Under the pieces are notes generated by a model, which did not search any database, was not told the DNA's origin, and was given only the letters and a program-made list of their open reading frames with translations. Of a DNA stretch of 64,000 bases, positions 53,053-64,000 are shown piece by piece. How positions within the stretch are numbered: the first letter of the stretch is position 1; every line of letters begins with the position of its first letter. Origin of the DNA: Acidobacteriota bacterium (GTDB lineage Bacteria; Acidobacteriota; Vicinamibacteria; Vicinamibacterales; UBA8438); NCBI GenBank assembly GCA_026708265.1, contig JAPOVI010000121.1, positions 1 through 64,000 of the forward strand, written 5' to 3'. A program made the translations under genes and the position numbers.

Positions 53053-53490
53053 TTGGCGAAACGAGCTTCGACGTGGTTGCTACCTGCCCTGTTGGTCGTG
53101 CTTCTGGCGCCAGGAGTCGGCGCGGCCCAAGGCATCCTGCTGCTCGCTCACGGTGGCCGTGCCGACTGGAACCAGGAAGTCCTCGGACTGGCGGCCGGAG
53201 TCGCTTCGAGCGTGCCTGTCGAGGTGGCGTTCGGCATGGCGAACAAGCGGACCATCCAGGAAGCACTGGGCCGGCTGGCGGAACACGACGTCGCGAGCAT
53301 CGTCGCGGTTCCGCTGTTCATCTCGTCGCACAGCAGCGTGATGCGGGCCACGGAGTACCTGCTGGGGAGCCGCGATGAAGCGCCGCCGCAGATGGAGGCC
53401 TTTGCCCGCATGGCCGCCCGGCGCGAGTCGGAGGGCGATGCGGCCAGCGACACCGGCTTCGACTGGACCACGCCACTTGAGCCGGAGTGA
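53053..53490 (+). CDS. CbiX/SirB-like chelatase-domain protein, C-terminally truncated
   Basis: A 145-residue exported protein (signal WLLPALLVVLLAPGVGAAQG). ILLLAHGGRADWNQEV carries the first metal-binding His of CbiX; VPLFISSHSSVMRATEYLLG the second. After about residue 115 the sequence no longer follows the family and stops, where the usual second domain is expected. It stops at the exact point where a headless TonB receptor fragment begins, so a deletion probably fused the two. TTG start at 53053 is chosen because GAGGAG lies 4-5 nt upstream; TTG 53032 is the alternative. Confidence 0.65.
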   Translation: MAKRASTWLLPALLVVLLAPGVGAAQGILLLAHGGRADWNQEVLGLAAGVASSVPVEVAFGMANKRTIQEALGRLAEHDVASIVAVPLFISSHSSVMRATEYLLGSRDEAPPQMEAFARMAARRESEGDAASDTGFDWTTPLEPE

Positions 53491-54533
53491 ACGCGCGCTC
53501 CGGCGCGGTGATTCCGTCCCGCCTGATCTATCCCACGAAGTACTTCCCGGAGAGCGACGTCGTCGAGGCCGGAGCGTATCTGCAGGGCGAGATCCAGCTC
53601 GGGCGCCTCACGCTGGTGCCGGGCGTGCGCTACGACCACTTCACCCTCGACGCCGATCAGGCCGACTCCGTCTTCCTGGCAAGCCTGAACCCGGTGCCCG
53701 CCGACTTCTCGGCGGACGCCGTCTCGCCGAAGTTCGGCATCGCGGCGCGCCTGACCGACGTCGTCACCGTGCATGCGCAATATGCGGGCGGCTTCCGGGC
53801 GCCGCCCTACAGCAACATCAACACCGGCTTCACGAACTTCCGGGGCGGCTACACGACGCTGCCGAACGCGGCGCTGCGCGCGGAGACGAACGACAACATC
53901 GAGGTCGGCATCCGCTCCGCGTTCGCCCGCGCCAGCTTCGACCTGACGACGTTCGTCAACTACTACGACGACTTCATCGAGTTGACCAGCCTCGGCTTCA
54001 ATCCCCGGTCGAGGCTGCTCGAGTTCCAGAGCCAGAACCTCGAGCAGGCGGAGATCAAGGGGGTCGAGATGCGGGGCGAGGCCTACCTCAGCGACAGCGT
54101 GACCCTGCGCGGGAGCTACGCCCACATCCGGGGCGTCGCCATCTCGAAGGACGTCACGGTGCCGCCGCTGGCCGCGGAGACGCCGCTCGGATCCGTCGCC
54201 CCGAACGAGGGCGTTCTCGGTCTTCGCTACGTCCGGCCGTCCGGTCGCTGGGGCGGCGAGGTCTCCGTCCGCATGGTCGAGTCGTACCAGCAGGTCGCGA
54301 TCGACGGGGTCGACGAGGATCAGTTCTCGCCGGACGAGTACGCGATTGTCGACCTCGTCGGGTTCGCCTCGCTCATGGAGGACCTGACGTTCCGGCTCGG
54401 CCTGCTGAACCTGACCGACGCCAAGTACTTCGAGTGGTGGAACGTGCGGGGACGGCCGGCCGACGACCCGGTCATCGACCGCTACTCGAGCCCGGGAATC
54501 AGCCTGGTCGCCTCACTCGGATACGACTGGTAG
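53487..54533 (+). pseudogene. TonB-dependent receptor fragment (C-terminal barrel only)
   Basis: The 348 residues match the last part of the intact receptor at 54683 almost position by position (YPTKYFPESDVVEAGAYLQG, LTLVPGVRYDHF, FRAPPYSNINTGF, FEWWNVRGRPADDPVIDRYS, ending GYDW). Signal peptide, TonB box, plug and about half the barrel are missing. A GTG overlaps the stop of the truncated CbiX-like gene. It cannot be exported or form a full barrel, so it is very likely a remnant left by a deletion. Confidence 0.85.
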
Positions 54534-54682
54534 CAAACGGCCGCCCGGCCACCGCGGGTTGGAGCGCGTTACGCGGGACGTCCCGCGGAACGTACCCTGA
54601 CGCATCCGGCGACGCCGGCGCGCACTCGACATCGCGCCGGCGTCGTCTGGCCAACCGGCGGCGACCTGTAGGACCATGAAGC

Positions 54683-57127
54683 ATGCACGTCGCCGCCCGC
54701 TCGCCTGCGCCGGACTCCGGCCCCTGCCGTCCCGGCCGCCGCCTGGTACGCCTCGCAGCCGTCGCGGCGGCCCTGACCGTCTCGCTGCTTGACGTTGCGC
54801 CGGGAGTCCACGCCGCAGAACCGGGGACGCGCGAGGTTCGCGCCCCCGCAGACTCCCACCGCGCCCGGCGGGGCGTGCAGGCGCAGGACCAGGCCGCCGG
54901 GCCGGAGGACTCGCGACCCGCGGACGTACCCGCCGAGCCGGCCTCCGCCGCCCCACCGCCGGATGACGCCGCCTCGACCGACGACCCGCTCACCTTTCTC
55001 GACTCCGTTACCGTGACCGCGACGCTTCGTCCATCCCCCGTGCGGGAGACGCCGGGCGTGGTCTCGGTCATCGACGAGGAGACGATCCAGGAACGAATGA
55101 TCCAGAACGCGGCCGACCTCGTGAAGTACGAGCCGGGCGTCTACGTCGAGAGCAACGTCACCCGGCTGGGCCTCAACGGCTTCAACATCCGCGGAATCGG
55201 CGGGAATCGCGTCCTCACCCGCATCGACGGCGTCGAGACGTCGGAGCAGTTCGACTTCGGGCCCTTCAACGTCCACCAGGTGTCGTTCGATGTCGACGCC
55301 CTGAAGTCGGTCGAGATCGTGCGCAGCGCGAATTCCGCCCTCTACGGAAGCGACGCGCTCGGCGGCGTCGTCTCCCTGTTCACGAAGGATCCCGCGGACT
55401 ACCTCCGCGGCCGGCGCTTCCATGCCGGGGCCAAGACCACGTGGGACGGCCGCGCGGACACCCTGAGCGGCAACGCGGCCCTGGCCGGGGGCGGGGAGCG
55501 GCTGCAGGCATCGCTCTTCGCCAGCACCTCCCGCGGAGGGGAGATTCGGAACCAGGGGACCATCCACGCGGAGGACGCCACCCGCACCGCGCCCAACCCG
55601 CAACACCTCGCGGCCACCCAGGCACTGGCGAAGATCGTCTTCACCGCCGCCGCCGGCAACGTGCTGCGGGTGGCGGCGGAGGTCTACGACACGCGCGTCG
55701 AGACCGAGGTTCTCTCCCAGCAGGGCCTCGTCGAGTTCGGGCCCGCGATCGGCATCGACACCAAGGACGTGGACGCCCTCGACACGCAGGACCGTCTGCG
55801 GCTCTCGCTTGATCAGACGCTCGCGGGACGCGGCGGGCTCGACCTGCTCACCTGGGGCGTCCACCGCCAGCGCAGCGACACCGCCCAGGTGGTCGACGAC
55901 CGCCGCTCGACACGCGGCTTCGGGTCGCCGGTCGAGGCAGACCGGCACGGCACGGTCGATTTCGACCAGGCAGGCGCCGGCGGCTCGGTGCAGGCGCAGA
56001 AGCGGCTCGGGGACGCCGACGGCGGCATGCTGCTGACGTTCGGGGCCAGCTACAAGACCGATCACTTCGACGTCCTGCGCGACGCCGTCGAGATCGACGT
56101 CGTCACCGGAGCCGAGATCCCGCCGCGGCAGACCTACCCGACGAAGTATTTCCCCGAGAGCGACGTGGTCGAGGCGGGATCCTACGTGCAGGGCGAGATC
56201 CAGCTCGGCCGGCTCACGCTCGTGCCGGGGGTGCGCTACGACCGGTTCACGCTCGACGCCGACCAGGACGACCCGATCTTCCTGGCGAGCTTCAACCCGG
56301 AGCCGGCGGACTTCGCCGCGCACGCCGTATCCCCGAAGGTGGGCGCTGCCGCGCGCCTGACGGACGTCGTCACCGTGCACGCGCGCTACGCGGCAGGCTT
56401 CCGGGCGCCGCCGTACAGCACCGTCAACACGGGCTTCACGAGCTTCAGCGCCGGCTACACGACGCTGCCGAACCCGACGCTGCGGGCCGAGAAGAGCGAC
56501 AACCTGGAGGTCGGCGTCCGCACCGCCTTCGCGCGGGCGAGCCTCGACGTCACCGCGTTCGTCAACCGCTACGACGACTTCATCGAGCTGGCCAGCGTCG
56601 GCATCAACTCCTCGACCCGGCTGCTCGAGTTCCAGAGCCGCAACGTCGAGCAGGCGGAGATTGCGGGCCTCGAGGTGCGCGGCGAGGCCTACCTGACCGG
56701 CAACCTGATGCTGCGCGGCAGCTACGCGCGGATCGACGGCGTGTCGCTCTCGACCACCGCCGCCGGCTCGCCCTTCGGCGAGGCGCCGCTCGGCTCCATC
56801 GCCCCGAGCGAGGGCCAGATCGGCATCCGCTACGTCCACCCCCGCGGCCGCTGGGGAGGGGAGCTCTCCGCGCGGCTGGTGGAGGGCTACGGTCAGTCGG
56901 ATGCCGGCGCCAACCAGTTCGCGCCCGACGCCTATCAGGTCGTCGACCTCGTGGGCTTCGCGGCGCTCGGCGATGCGCTCACCCTGCGGCTGGGGCTGCT
57001 CAACCTGACGGACGCCAGGTACTTCGAGTGGTGGAACGTGCGGGGACGCCTGCCCGGCGACCCGGCCATCGACCGCTACTCCAGCCCGGGGACGAGCGCC
57101 GTCGCGTCCCTGGCGTACGACTGGTAG
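54683..57127 (+). CDS. TonB-dependent receptor, haemoglobin/haem type
   Basis: An 814-residue outer-membrane receptor. Signal peptide (about 20-45, ending GVHAAE), a Pro/Ala/Asp-rich linker, TonB box-like VTVTATLR (about 111), plug with VVSVIDEETIQERMIQNAAD and NIRGIGGNRVLTRIDGVE, and a 22-strand barrel ending in SLAYDW. The FRAP-NPNL-type haem box appears as FRAPPY...NPTLRAEKSDNLEVG. It would import haem or an iron complex using TonB energy. Part of the linker (54847-54880) is the dispersed repeat read as protein. Fur-type control is likely. Confidence 0.9.
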   Translation: MHVAARSPAPDSGPCRPGRRLVRLAAVAAALTVSLLDVAPGVHAAEPGTREVRAPADSHRARRGVQAQDQAAGPEDSRPADVPAEPASAAPPPDDAASTDDPLTFLDSVTVTATLRPSPVRETPGVVSVIDEETIQERMIQNAADLVKYEPGVYVESNVTRLGLNGFNIRGIGGNRVLTRIDGVETSEQFDFGPFNVHQVSFDVDALKSVEIVRSANSALYGSDALGGVVSLFTKDPADYLRGRRFHAGAKTTWDGRADTLSGNAALAGGGERLQASLFASTSRGGEIRNQGTIHAEDATRTAPNPQHLAATQALAKIVFTAAAGNVLRVAAEVYDTRVETEVLSQQGLVEFGPAIGIDTKDVDALDTQDRLRLSLDQTLAGRGGLDLLTWGVHRQRSDTAQVVDDRRSTRGFGSPVEADRHGTVDFDQAGAGGSVQAQKRLGDADGGMLLTFGASYKTDHFDVLRDAVEIDVVTGAEIPPRQTYPTKYFPESDVVEAGSYVQGEIQLGRLTLVPGVRYDRFTLDADQDDPIFLASFNPEPADFAAHAVSPKVGAAARLTDVVTVHARYAAGFRAPPYSTVNTGFTSFSAGYTTLPNPTLRAEKSDNLEVGVRTAFARASLDVTAFVNRYDDFIELASVGINSSTRLLEFQSRNVEQAEIAGLEVRGEAYLTGNLMLRGSYARIDGVSLSTTAAGSPFGEAPLGSIAPSEGQIGIRYVHPRGRWGGELSARLVEGYGQSDAGANQFAPDAYQVVDLVGFAALGDALTLRLGLLNLTDARYFEWWNVRGRLPGDPAIDRYSSPGTSAVASLAYDW

Positions 57128-57239
57128 CCGAGCCCGCCGGCCGCTGCCGCGGCGTAGACGCGCGCCGTCCGTGGCTCCTTGCGCGGGCGTTGCCCGCCGT
57201 CGGGTCGCCTGAACGACGCTGCGGGCGGGGCCGAGCGCG

Positions 57240-58868
57240 TCAGCCCGCGGCGGCCGGGAAGTAGCGGCGCAGCGTCGCCGCCCCCGGCCCCGGGGTCAGG
57301 CGCGACACGACGTACATCAGCAGCGACGAGCCGATCAGCATCGGCAGGACGGGCATGTAACCGAGCACCGCGGTGCCGCCCGGCGTGCGCGTGATCAGGT
57401 CCAGCCCGCCGAGGGTCCAGATCGGGACCACGGTTCCCGGCGGCGGCGCGGGAACGACCGCCTGCAGGACCGCCACCGCCGTCATCGTCGCCGCCGTCCA
57501 CAGCACGACGGCGAGCGCGCCCCACTTGGTGCTGCCCCGCCAGAAGAGCGCCGCCACGAGGAGCGGCAGCAGCGTCGTGAACCCGGAGAAGGCGTACTGC
57601 ACCGCGATGCCGAAGATGCCGGGCGGCGCCTGGAGCGCGATCGCGTAGGCCACGAGTGCGATCAGCACCACGAACAGCCGCCCCGTCTGCACCTGCACCG
57701 CCGAGCCGAAGCGCGACTTGCCGCCGTAGTACGCGAAAACGTCCTCGGTGAACATCGTCGACAGGGCGAGAATCTGTGAGTCGCTGGCCATCACCGCGGC
57801 CATGATGCCCGCGCCGAGGAGCCCCGCCAGCCACAGCGGCGCGTAGTGCTCCAGCATCAGGATGATCACGTCGTCCCCGGCCGCCGCGCGCTGCAGATCC
57901 GCGGTCTCCGCCGGCGTCCGGTCGCCCGCGTCCGCCGCGAGCTCCGCGCGCGCCTCCAGCTTCGACTCGATGCCCGGCACGTCGGTCATCGCGTTGGCGG
58001 CGAGTCCGAGGAACGTGCAGGGCAACCAGATGGCCAGGATGCAGAGGGGATAGAAGATGACCGTCTTCCGGAACTGCCCCATCCGGCGCGCGGTGAGACA
58101 GAAGATGGAGATGTGGGGGAACATGATCGTCGACAGCGGGATCAGCATGTAGCTGAAGAAGAACCGCGGCGAGATCTGCTCCCGCGTCAGGAGCGGCGCC
58201 GACTCGGGATTGCCCGCGAGGCGCTCCATCGCGGCCGGGAACCCGCCGATGCTGACGCCGATGAAGAGGATGGCGGCGGCCCCGAACGTCAGGAACAGCA
58301 CGGTCTGGAACGTGTTGACCCACGCCGTCCCCCGCATGCCGCCGAAGAACACGTAGCTCATCACGACCGCGGCCACGATCAGCCCCCCGAACCAGTAGGG
58401 CACCACGCCCCCGCTGACCGCGTTCAGCACGGTGCCGCCCCCCATCACGGCGATCACGATGTAGGGCACGAGCAGCGTCGCCTGGACGGCGAAGATGGCG
58501 GTCCCGATGTGTCCGCACTCCCACCGGTCGCGGTACATCTGCACCGGCGTCATGAAGCCGTGGCGCTTGCCGAGCGCCCAGACGCGCGTCCCGAACAGGT
58601 AGAGGGTGATCGGAATCAGGAACGCCGACGACGACCCCATCAGGCCGTAGGTCACCACGCCGTTCGCGAACGCGTGGCCCGCCGACCCGAGGATGGTGAA
58701 CGCCGTCATGTTGGTGCCGAAGAGCGACAGCAGGAAGACGTACTGGCCGAGCGAGCGGTTGGCGAGGAAGTAGCCCTCGGCGCCGCCGCTCCCCGGACGC
58801 CGGAACGCGAAGATGCCGATGTAGAGGACGACGCAGAGATACAGGAAGACCACCAGCGCGGGGATCAC
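57240..58868 (-). CDS. Sodium:solute symporter (SSS family)
   Basis: A 542-residue inner-membrane transporter with about 13-14 helices. [20 protein letters not shown] and [16 protein letters not shown] are the conserved early SSS segments; [20 protein letters not shown] (the Na+ site helix 8 region) and DVFAYYGGK follow. A Glu/Ala-rich loop lies around 320-345. The GTG start overlaps the stop of the small upstream gene (GTGA), so both are co-translated. Substrate unknown (carboxylate or amino acid types are common). Confidence 0.9.
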   Translation of the reverse strand: MIPALVVFLYLCVVLYIGIFAFRRPGSGGAEGYFLANRSLGQYVFLLSLFGTNMTAFTILGSAGHAFANGVVTYGLMGSSSAFLIPITLYLFGTRVWALGKRHGFMTPVQMYRDRWECGHIGTAIFAVQATLLVPYIVIAVMGGGTVLNAVSGGVVPYWFGGLIVAAVVMSYVFFGGMRGTAWVNTFQTVLFLTFGAAAILFIGVSIGGFPAAMERLAGNPESAPLLTREQISPRFFFSYMLIPLSTIMFPHISIFCLTARRMGQFRKTVIFYPLCILAIWLPCTFLGLAANAMTDVPGIESKLEARAELAADAGDRTPAETADLQRAAAGDDVIILMLEHYAPLWLAGLLGAGIMAAVMASDSQILALSTMFTEDVFAYYGGKSRFGSAVQVQTGRLFVVLIALVAYAIALQAPPGIFGIAVQYAFSGFTTLLPLLVAALFWRGSTKWGALAVVLWTAATMTAVAVLQAVVPAPPPGTVVPIWTLGGLDLITRTPGGTAVLGYMPVLPMLIGSSLLMYVVSRLTPGPGAATLRRYFPAAAG

Positions 58869-59119
58869 GGGCGCGCCTCCTCCGGCGGCTCCCCGTCGGC
58901 CGCATCGCCCGCCTCCAGCTGCGCCTCCAGGTGCGCGGGCCAGGCGTAGCGCACCAGCGCCCACATCAGCCCGGCCACGGCCAGCGAGTAGACCCCGTGG
59001 TAGAAGAGCCCGATGGGGAGGAATCCGAACACGAGCGGCCGCGCCGAATCCCAGAACCAGACGTCCTGGTGCAGCAGGTAGAGCGCGGCGACGGCGGCGG
59101 CGAGCAGCCAGTTCCTCAT
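58865..59119 (-). CDS. Small membrane partner of the symporter (DUF3311-like)
   Basis: An 84-residue protein with two to three membrane helices ([37 protein letters not shown]) and an acidic C-terminal tail. Size, topology and position just before an SSS gene fit the small DUF3311-type companion subunits. Overlaps the symporter start by 4 nt. Confidence 0.72.
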   Translation of the reverse strand: MRNWLLAAAVAALYLLHQDVWFWDSARPLVFGFLPIGLFYHGVYSLAVAGLMWALVRYAWPAHLEAQLEAGDAADGEPPEEARP

Positions 59120-59396
59120 CGGCTTGCGGCGGGCGGGCGCCGGGCAAGAATACACCGGCCGCCCGGACGCCGGCGGCCGGCGGCAGCGGCAGCGGCAGCG
59201 AGGCGACAGGTCCTCCCGCAATCCCGCCGTCTCGTCCCGGCCCGGACCGCGCCGGCCGGCGGTGGCGCCGGCGAAGGCGCGGGTGCTGGCACGCGGCCTT
59301 GTCAGCCGGGCGCCACGCACCGGACAATACTGGCGCCAGCGGTCCCGGCAGGGGCCGACGACCCCGTTTTCCAGGCCATCCAAGGAGATCAGTCGC

Positions 59397-59852
59397 ATGA
59401 CGTGGACGTTGTTCGTGCTCGGAGCAGCCCTGTCGTGGGGCGCCTACGGCGCCACCCTGCACACCGGCCAGGCGCAGCTCGGCAGCGGCCTGCGCGCCCT
59501 GCTCTGCGTCGGTATCGCCTACTTCCTGATTGCGGTCGTGATCCCGGTCATCACCCTCGGCAGCCAGGGGCAGCTCGGCGCGAGCGGCTTCAACGCGTCG
59601 GGGACGACCTGGGCCATCGGCGCCGGTGCGCTCGGGGCAATCGGCGCGGCGTGCATCACGTTCTCGTTCATCACCGGCGGCCGTCCGCTCTACGTGATGC
59701 CGCTCGTCTTCGGAGGCGCGCCGCTCATCAACGTCCTGGTCTCGATGGTGCTCCACCCGCCCAAGGAGGCGCCGAGCCCGATGCTCTACCTCGGATTCCT
59801 CATCACGGCGGCGGGTGCGGCGATCGTGCTCTACAACCGGCCGCCGGCATGA
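59397..59852 (+). CDS. Small multi-pass membrane protein
   Basis: A 151-residue protein with about four to five helices ([69 protein letters not shown]). The ending resembles half a drug/metabolite transporter, but I do not recognise a family. AAGGAG lies 9 nt before the ATG. Divergent from the symporter pair over 277 bp. Confidence 0.7.
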   Translation: MTWTLFVLGAALSWGAYGATLHTGQAQLGSGLRALLCVGIAYFLIAVVIPVITLGSQGQLGASGFNASGTTWAIGAGALGAIGAACITFSFITGGRPLYVMPLVFGGAPLINVLVSMVLHPPKEAPSPMLYLGFLITAAGAAIVLYNRPPA

Positions 59853-59926
59853 CGCCGGCCAGCGGCATGACACCGGCCGCCCGCGGGATCGCGCGCGGGG
59901 ACGATCCGGCGCGCCATCACGGGTGT

Positions 59927-59988
59927 GATGGGAGGCTGCGTGGGCCCGAAGCTCCCCGCATCGCGGGTCTGCCGCGCAGACTCCCATC
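59927..59988 (+). repeat. Hairpin repeat ending 3 nt before a start codon
   Basis: GATGGGAGGCTGCG (59927-59940) and CGCAGACTCCCATC (59975-59988) pair over 14 bp with one mismatch. It shares the GGGAGTCTGCG core of the dispersed repeats. The CaiB gene ATG is at 59992, so the structure covers the place of a ribosome site; none other is visible. Confidence 0.7.
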
Positions 59989-59991
59989 GCC

Positions 59992-63252
<3,261 letters not shown>

Positions 63253-63298
63253 CACACCCCCTCGCTCGACCGCCCTGCGCCCCGCGGCTGGAAGCCGC

Positions 63299-64000
63299 CT
63301 ACATCCGGAAGCGCACCTCGAGCAGCACAGTCCGCCGCAGGATGTCGCCGAAGATGTGCTGCTTGATGTGGCGGTTCAGCAGGTTGGTACCCTTGAGCAC
63401 CGTCGTGATGGCCCCGTCCTGCCACCGCATCCCGACGCTCCCGTTCACCATCGTGTAACCGCTGGAGTAGCCGTGGTACTCGCGCGTCAGGACGTCGCTC
63501 CAGAACGCGTCGGTCGCGGCACTGACCGACGCGCTCGCGATGTAGCGGGGTCCGTTCCAGGAGACGCCCGCGTTGCCGCGATGCGTCGGGGGCAGGGTCA
63601 GCTCCTCCGGGAGGTAGGGATTGTCGGACTCCAGGATCGTCGGCTCCGCCTGCCACGAGTAGTTGATCCAGGCCGAGGCCGAACGCGAGAAGCGCTGGTC
63701 CCACCACAGCTCGGCGCCGACCTGGCGGGTGGGTCCGAGATTGAAATACGTGAACGCCGTCCGCGGCAGGAAGATGCCGAACTGGGCCATCTGCTGCAGC
63801 AGGAGTCCCGGCACCTGGGCCGCGAGCGGCGCCGGAAGCTGGTCCGCGCCGAGGTAGGCCGCCCACCCGGGCGGCAGGTTCTGCGGCGTGTAGGGGTCGA
63901 CGTCGGACGCCACCGGGACGAAGTTGATCGGATTGTCCCGCCGGTTCAGGTAGGCCGCCGCCCCGATCGTCCCTCCCGGCCACAACGTCCCCGTGTAGCT
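63299..64000 (-). CDS. TonB-dependent receptor, C-terminal part (continues past the window)
   Basis: About 233 residues of an outer-membrane barrel running off the window edge. Strand-turn-strand units such as VGAELWWDQRFSRSASAWIN, ASASVSAATDAFWSDVL and TMVNGSVGMRWQDGAITTVL are followed by LKGTNLLNRHIKQHIFGDIL and the terminal strand VLLEVRFRM, as in TonB receptors without haem features. The N-terminal plug is not visible. Substrate unknown. Confidence 0.8.
   Translation of the reverse strand, partial: SYTGTLWPGGTIGAAAYLNRRDNPINFVPVASDVDPYTPQNLPPGWAAYLGADQLPAPLAAQVPGLLLQQMAQFGIFLPRTAFTYFNLGPTRQVGAELWWDQRFSRSASAWINYSWQAEPTILESDNPYLPEELTLPPTHRGNAGVSWNGPRYIASASVSAATDAFWSDVLTREYHGYSSGYTMVNGSVGMRWQDGAITTVLKGTNLLNRHIKQHIFGDILRRTVLLEVRFRM

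Overview
The window is about 70% G+C, carries no rRNA, phage, IS or CRISPR, and is dominated by single-copy chromosomal genes of a Gram-negative-type aerobe: TonB-dependent receptors, a Tsx-like porin, many signal peptides, PQQ-like beta-propeller proteins, a carbon-monoxide-dehydrogenase-type cluster and Ku/LigD. This mix fits an Acidobacteriota-like bacterium (Vicinamibacteria-like); that placement is an inference from gene content, not proven.

Layout. 0-2 kb: haloalkane dehalogenase and an isocitrate-lyase/PEP-mutase-family enzyme, divergent. 2-11.2 kb: a molybdenum hydroxylase cluster in the order small (2Fe-2S), large (Mo, AYRGAGR 'form II' motif) and FAD subunits, CoxD-like MoxR ATPase, CoxE-like VWA protein, CoxG, and a membrane-anchored beta-propeller protein; a mazEF toxin-antitoxin pair with its own promoter sits on the other strand inside it. 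11.3-14.7 kb: divergent ku and ligD (end joining). 14.8-20.9 kb: Sel1 protein, two zinc-ribbon proteins, an SDR, tRNA-Arg(UCG), DoxX, iron alcohol dehydrogenase, PQQ-like protein. 21.1-26.8 kb: a compact cluster of HemN-like radical SAM protein, chorismate-lyase-like protein, flavin-dependent halogenase-like enzyme, hotdog thioesterase, PaaK-like ligase and VOC protein, followed by a TAXI/TRAP transporter. This is the best candidate for an undescribed pathway (aryl acid from chorismate, then tailoring and CoA activation). 30-37.2 kb: nucleobase permease with an extra RsbW-like C-terminus, DUF1330, a triplicated 102-bp repeat, a secreted dimer-fold protein, the circularly permuted ATP-grasp/alpha-E pair and AmtB. 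37.4-41.9 kb: a partner-switching operon (Tsx-like porin, RsbU-like phosphatase, RsbW-like kinase, STAS antagonist). 42-50.4 kb: LON-domain protein, membrane protein, metzincin-like protease, NIPSNAP, hydrolase, TPR, DUF4159, enolase-superfamily and DUF2277 proteins. 50.5-57.1 kb: an apparently Fur-type-regulated iron/heme region (Kelch/PQQ hybrid, truncated CbiX-like protein, a broken and an intact haem-type TonB receptor). 57.2-64 kb: SSS symporter with small partner, CaiB CoA-transferase, enolase, AlkD-like glycosylase and the end of another TonB receptor.

Two whole-window patterns stand out. A dispersed palindromic repeat (core GGAGTCTGCGCCG) repeatedly sits exactly at gene ends, supplying the TAG stop codon of at least five genes. 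And several genes have a TANNNT-type -10 hexamer 6-7 nt before the start codon with no Shine-Dalgarno, suggesting leaderless transcripts; this decided some starts here. Apart from the partner-switching operon and antitoxin, no transcription regulator was seen.
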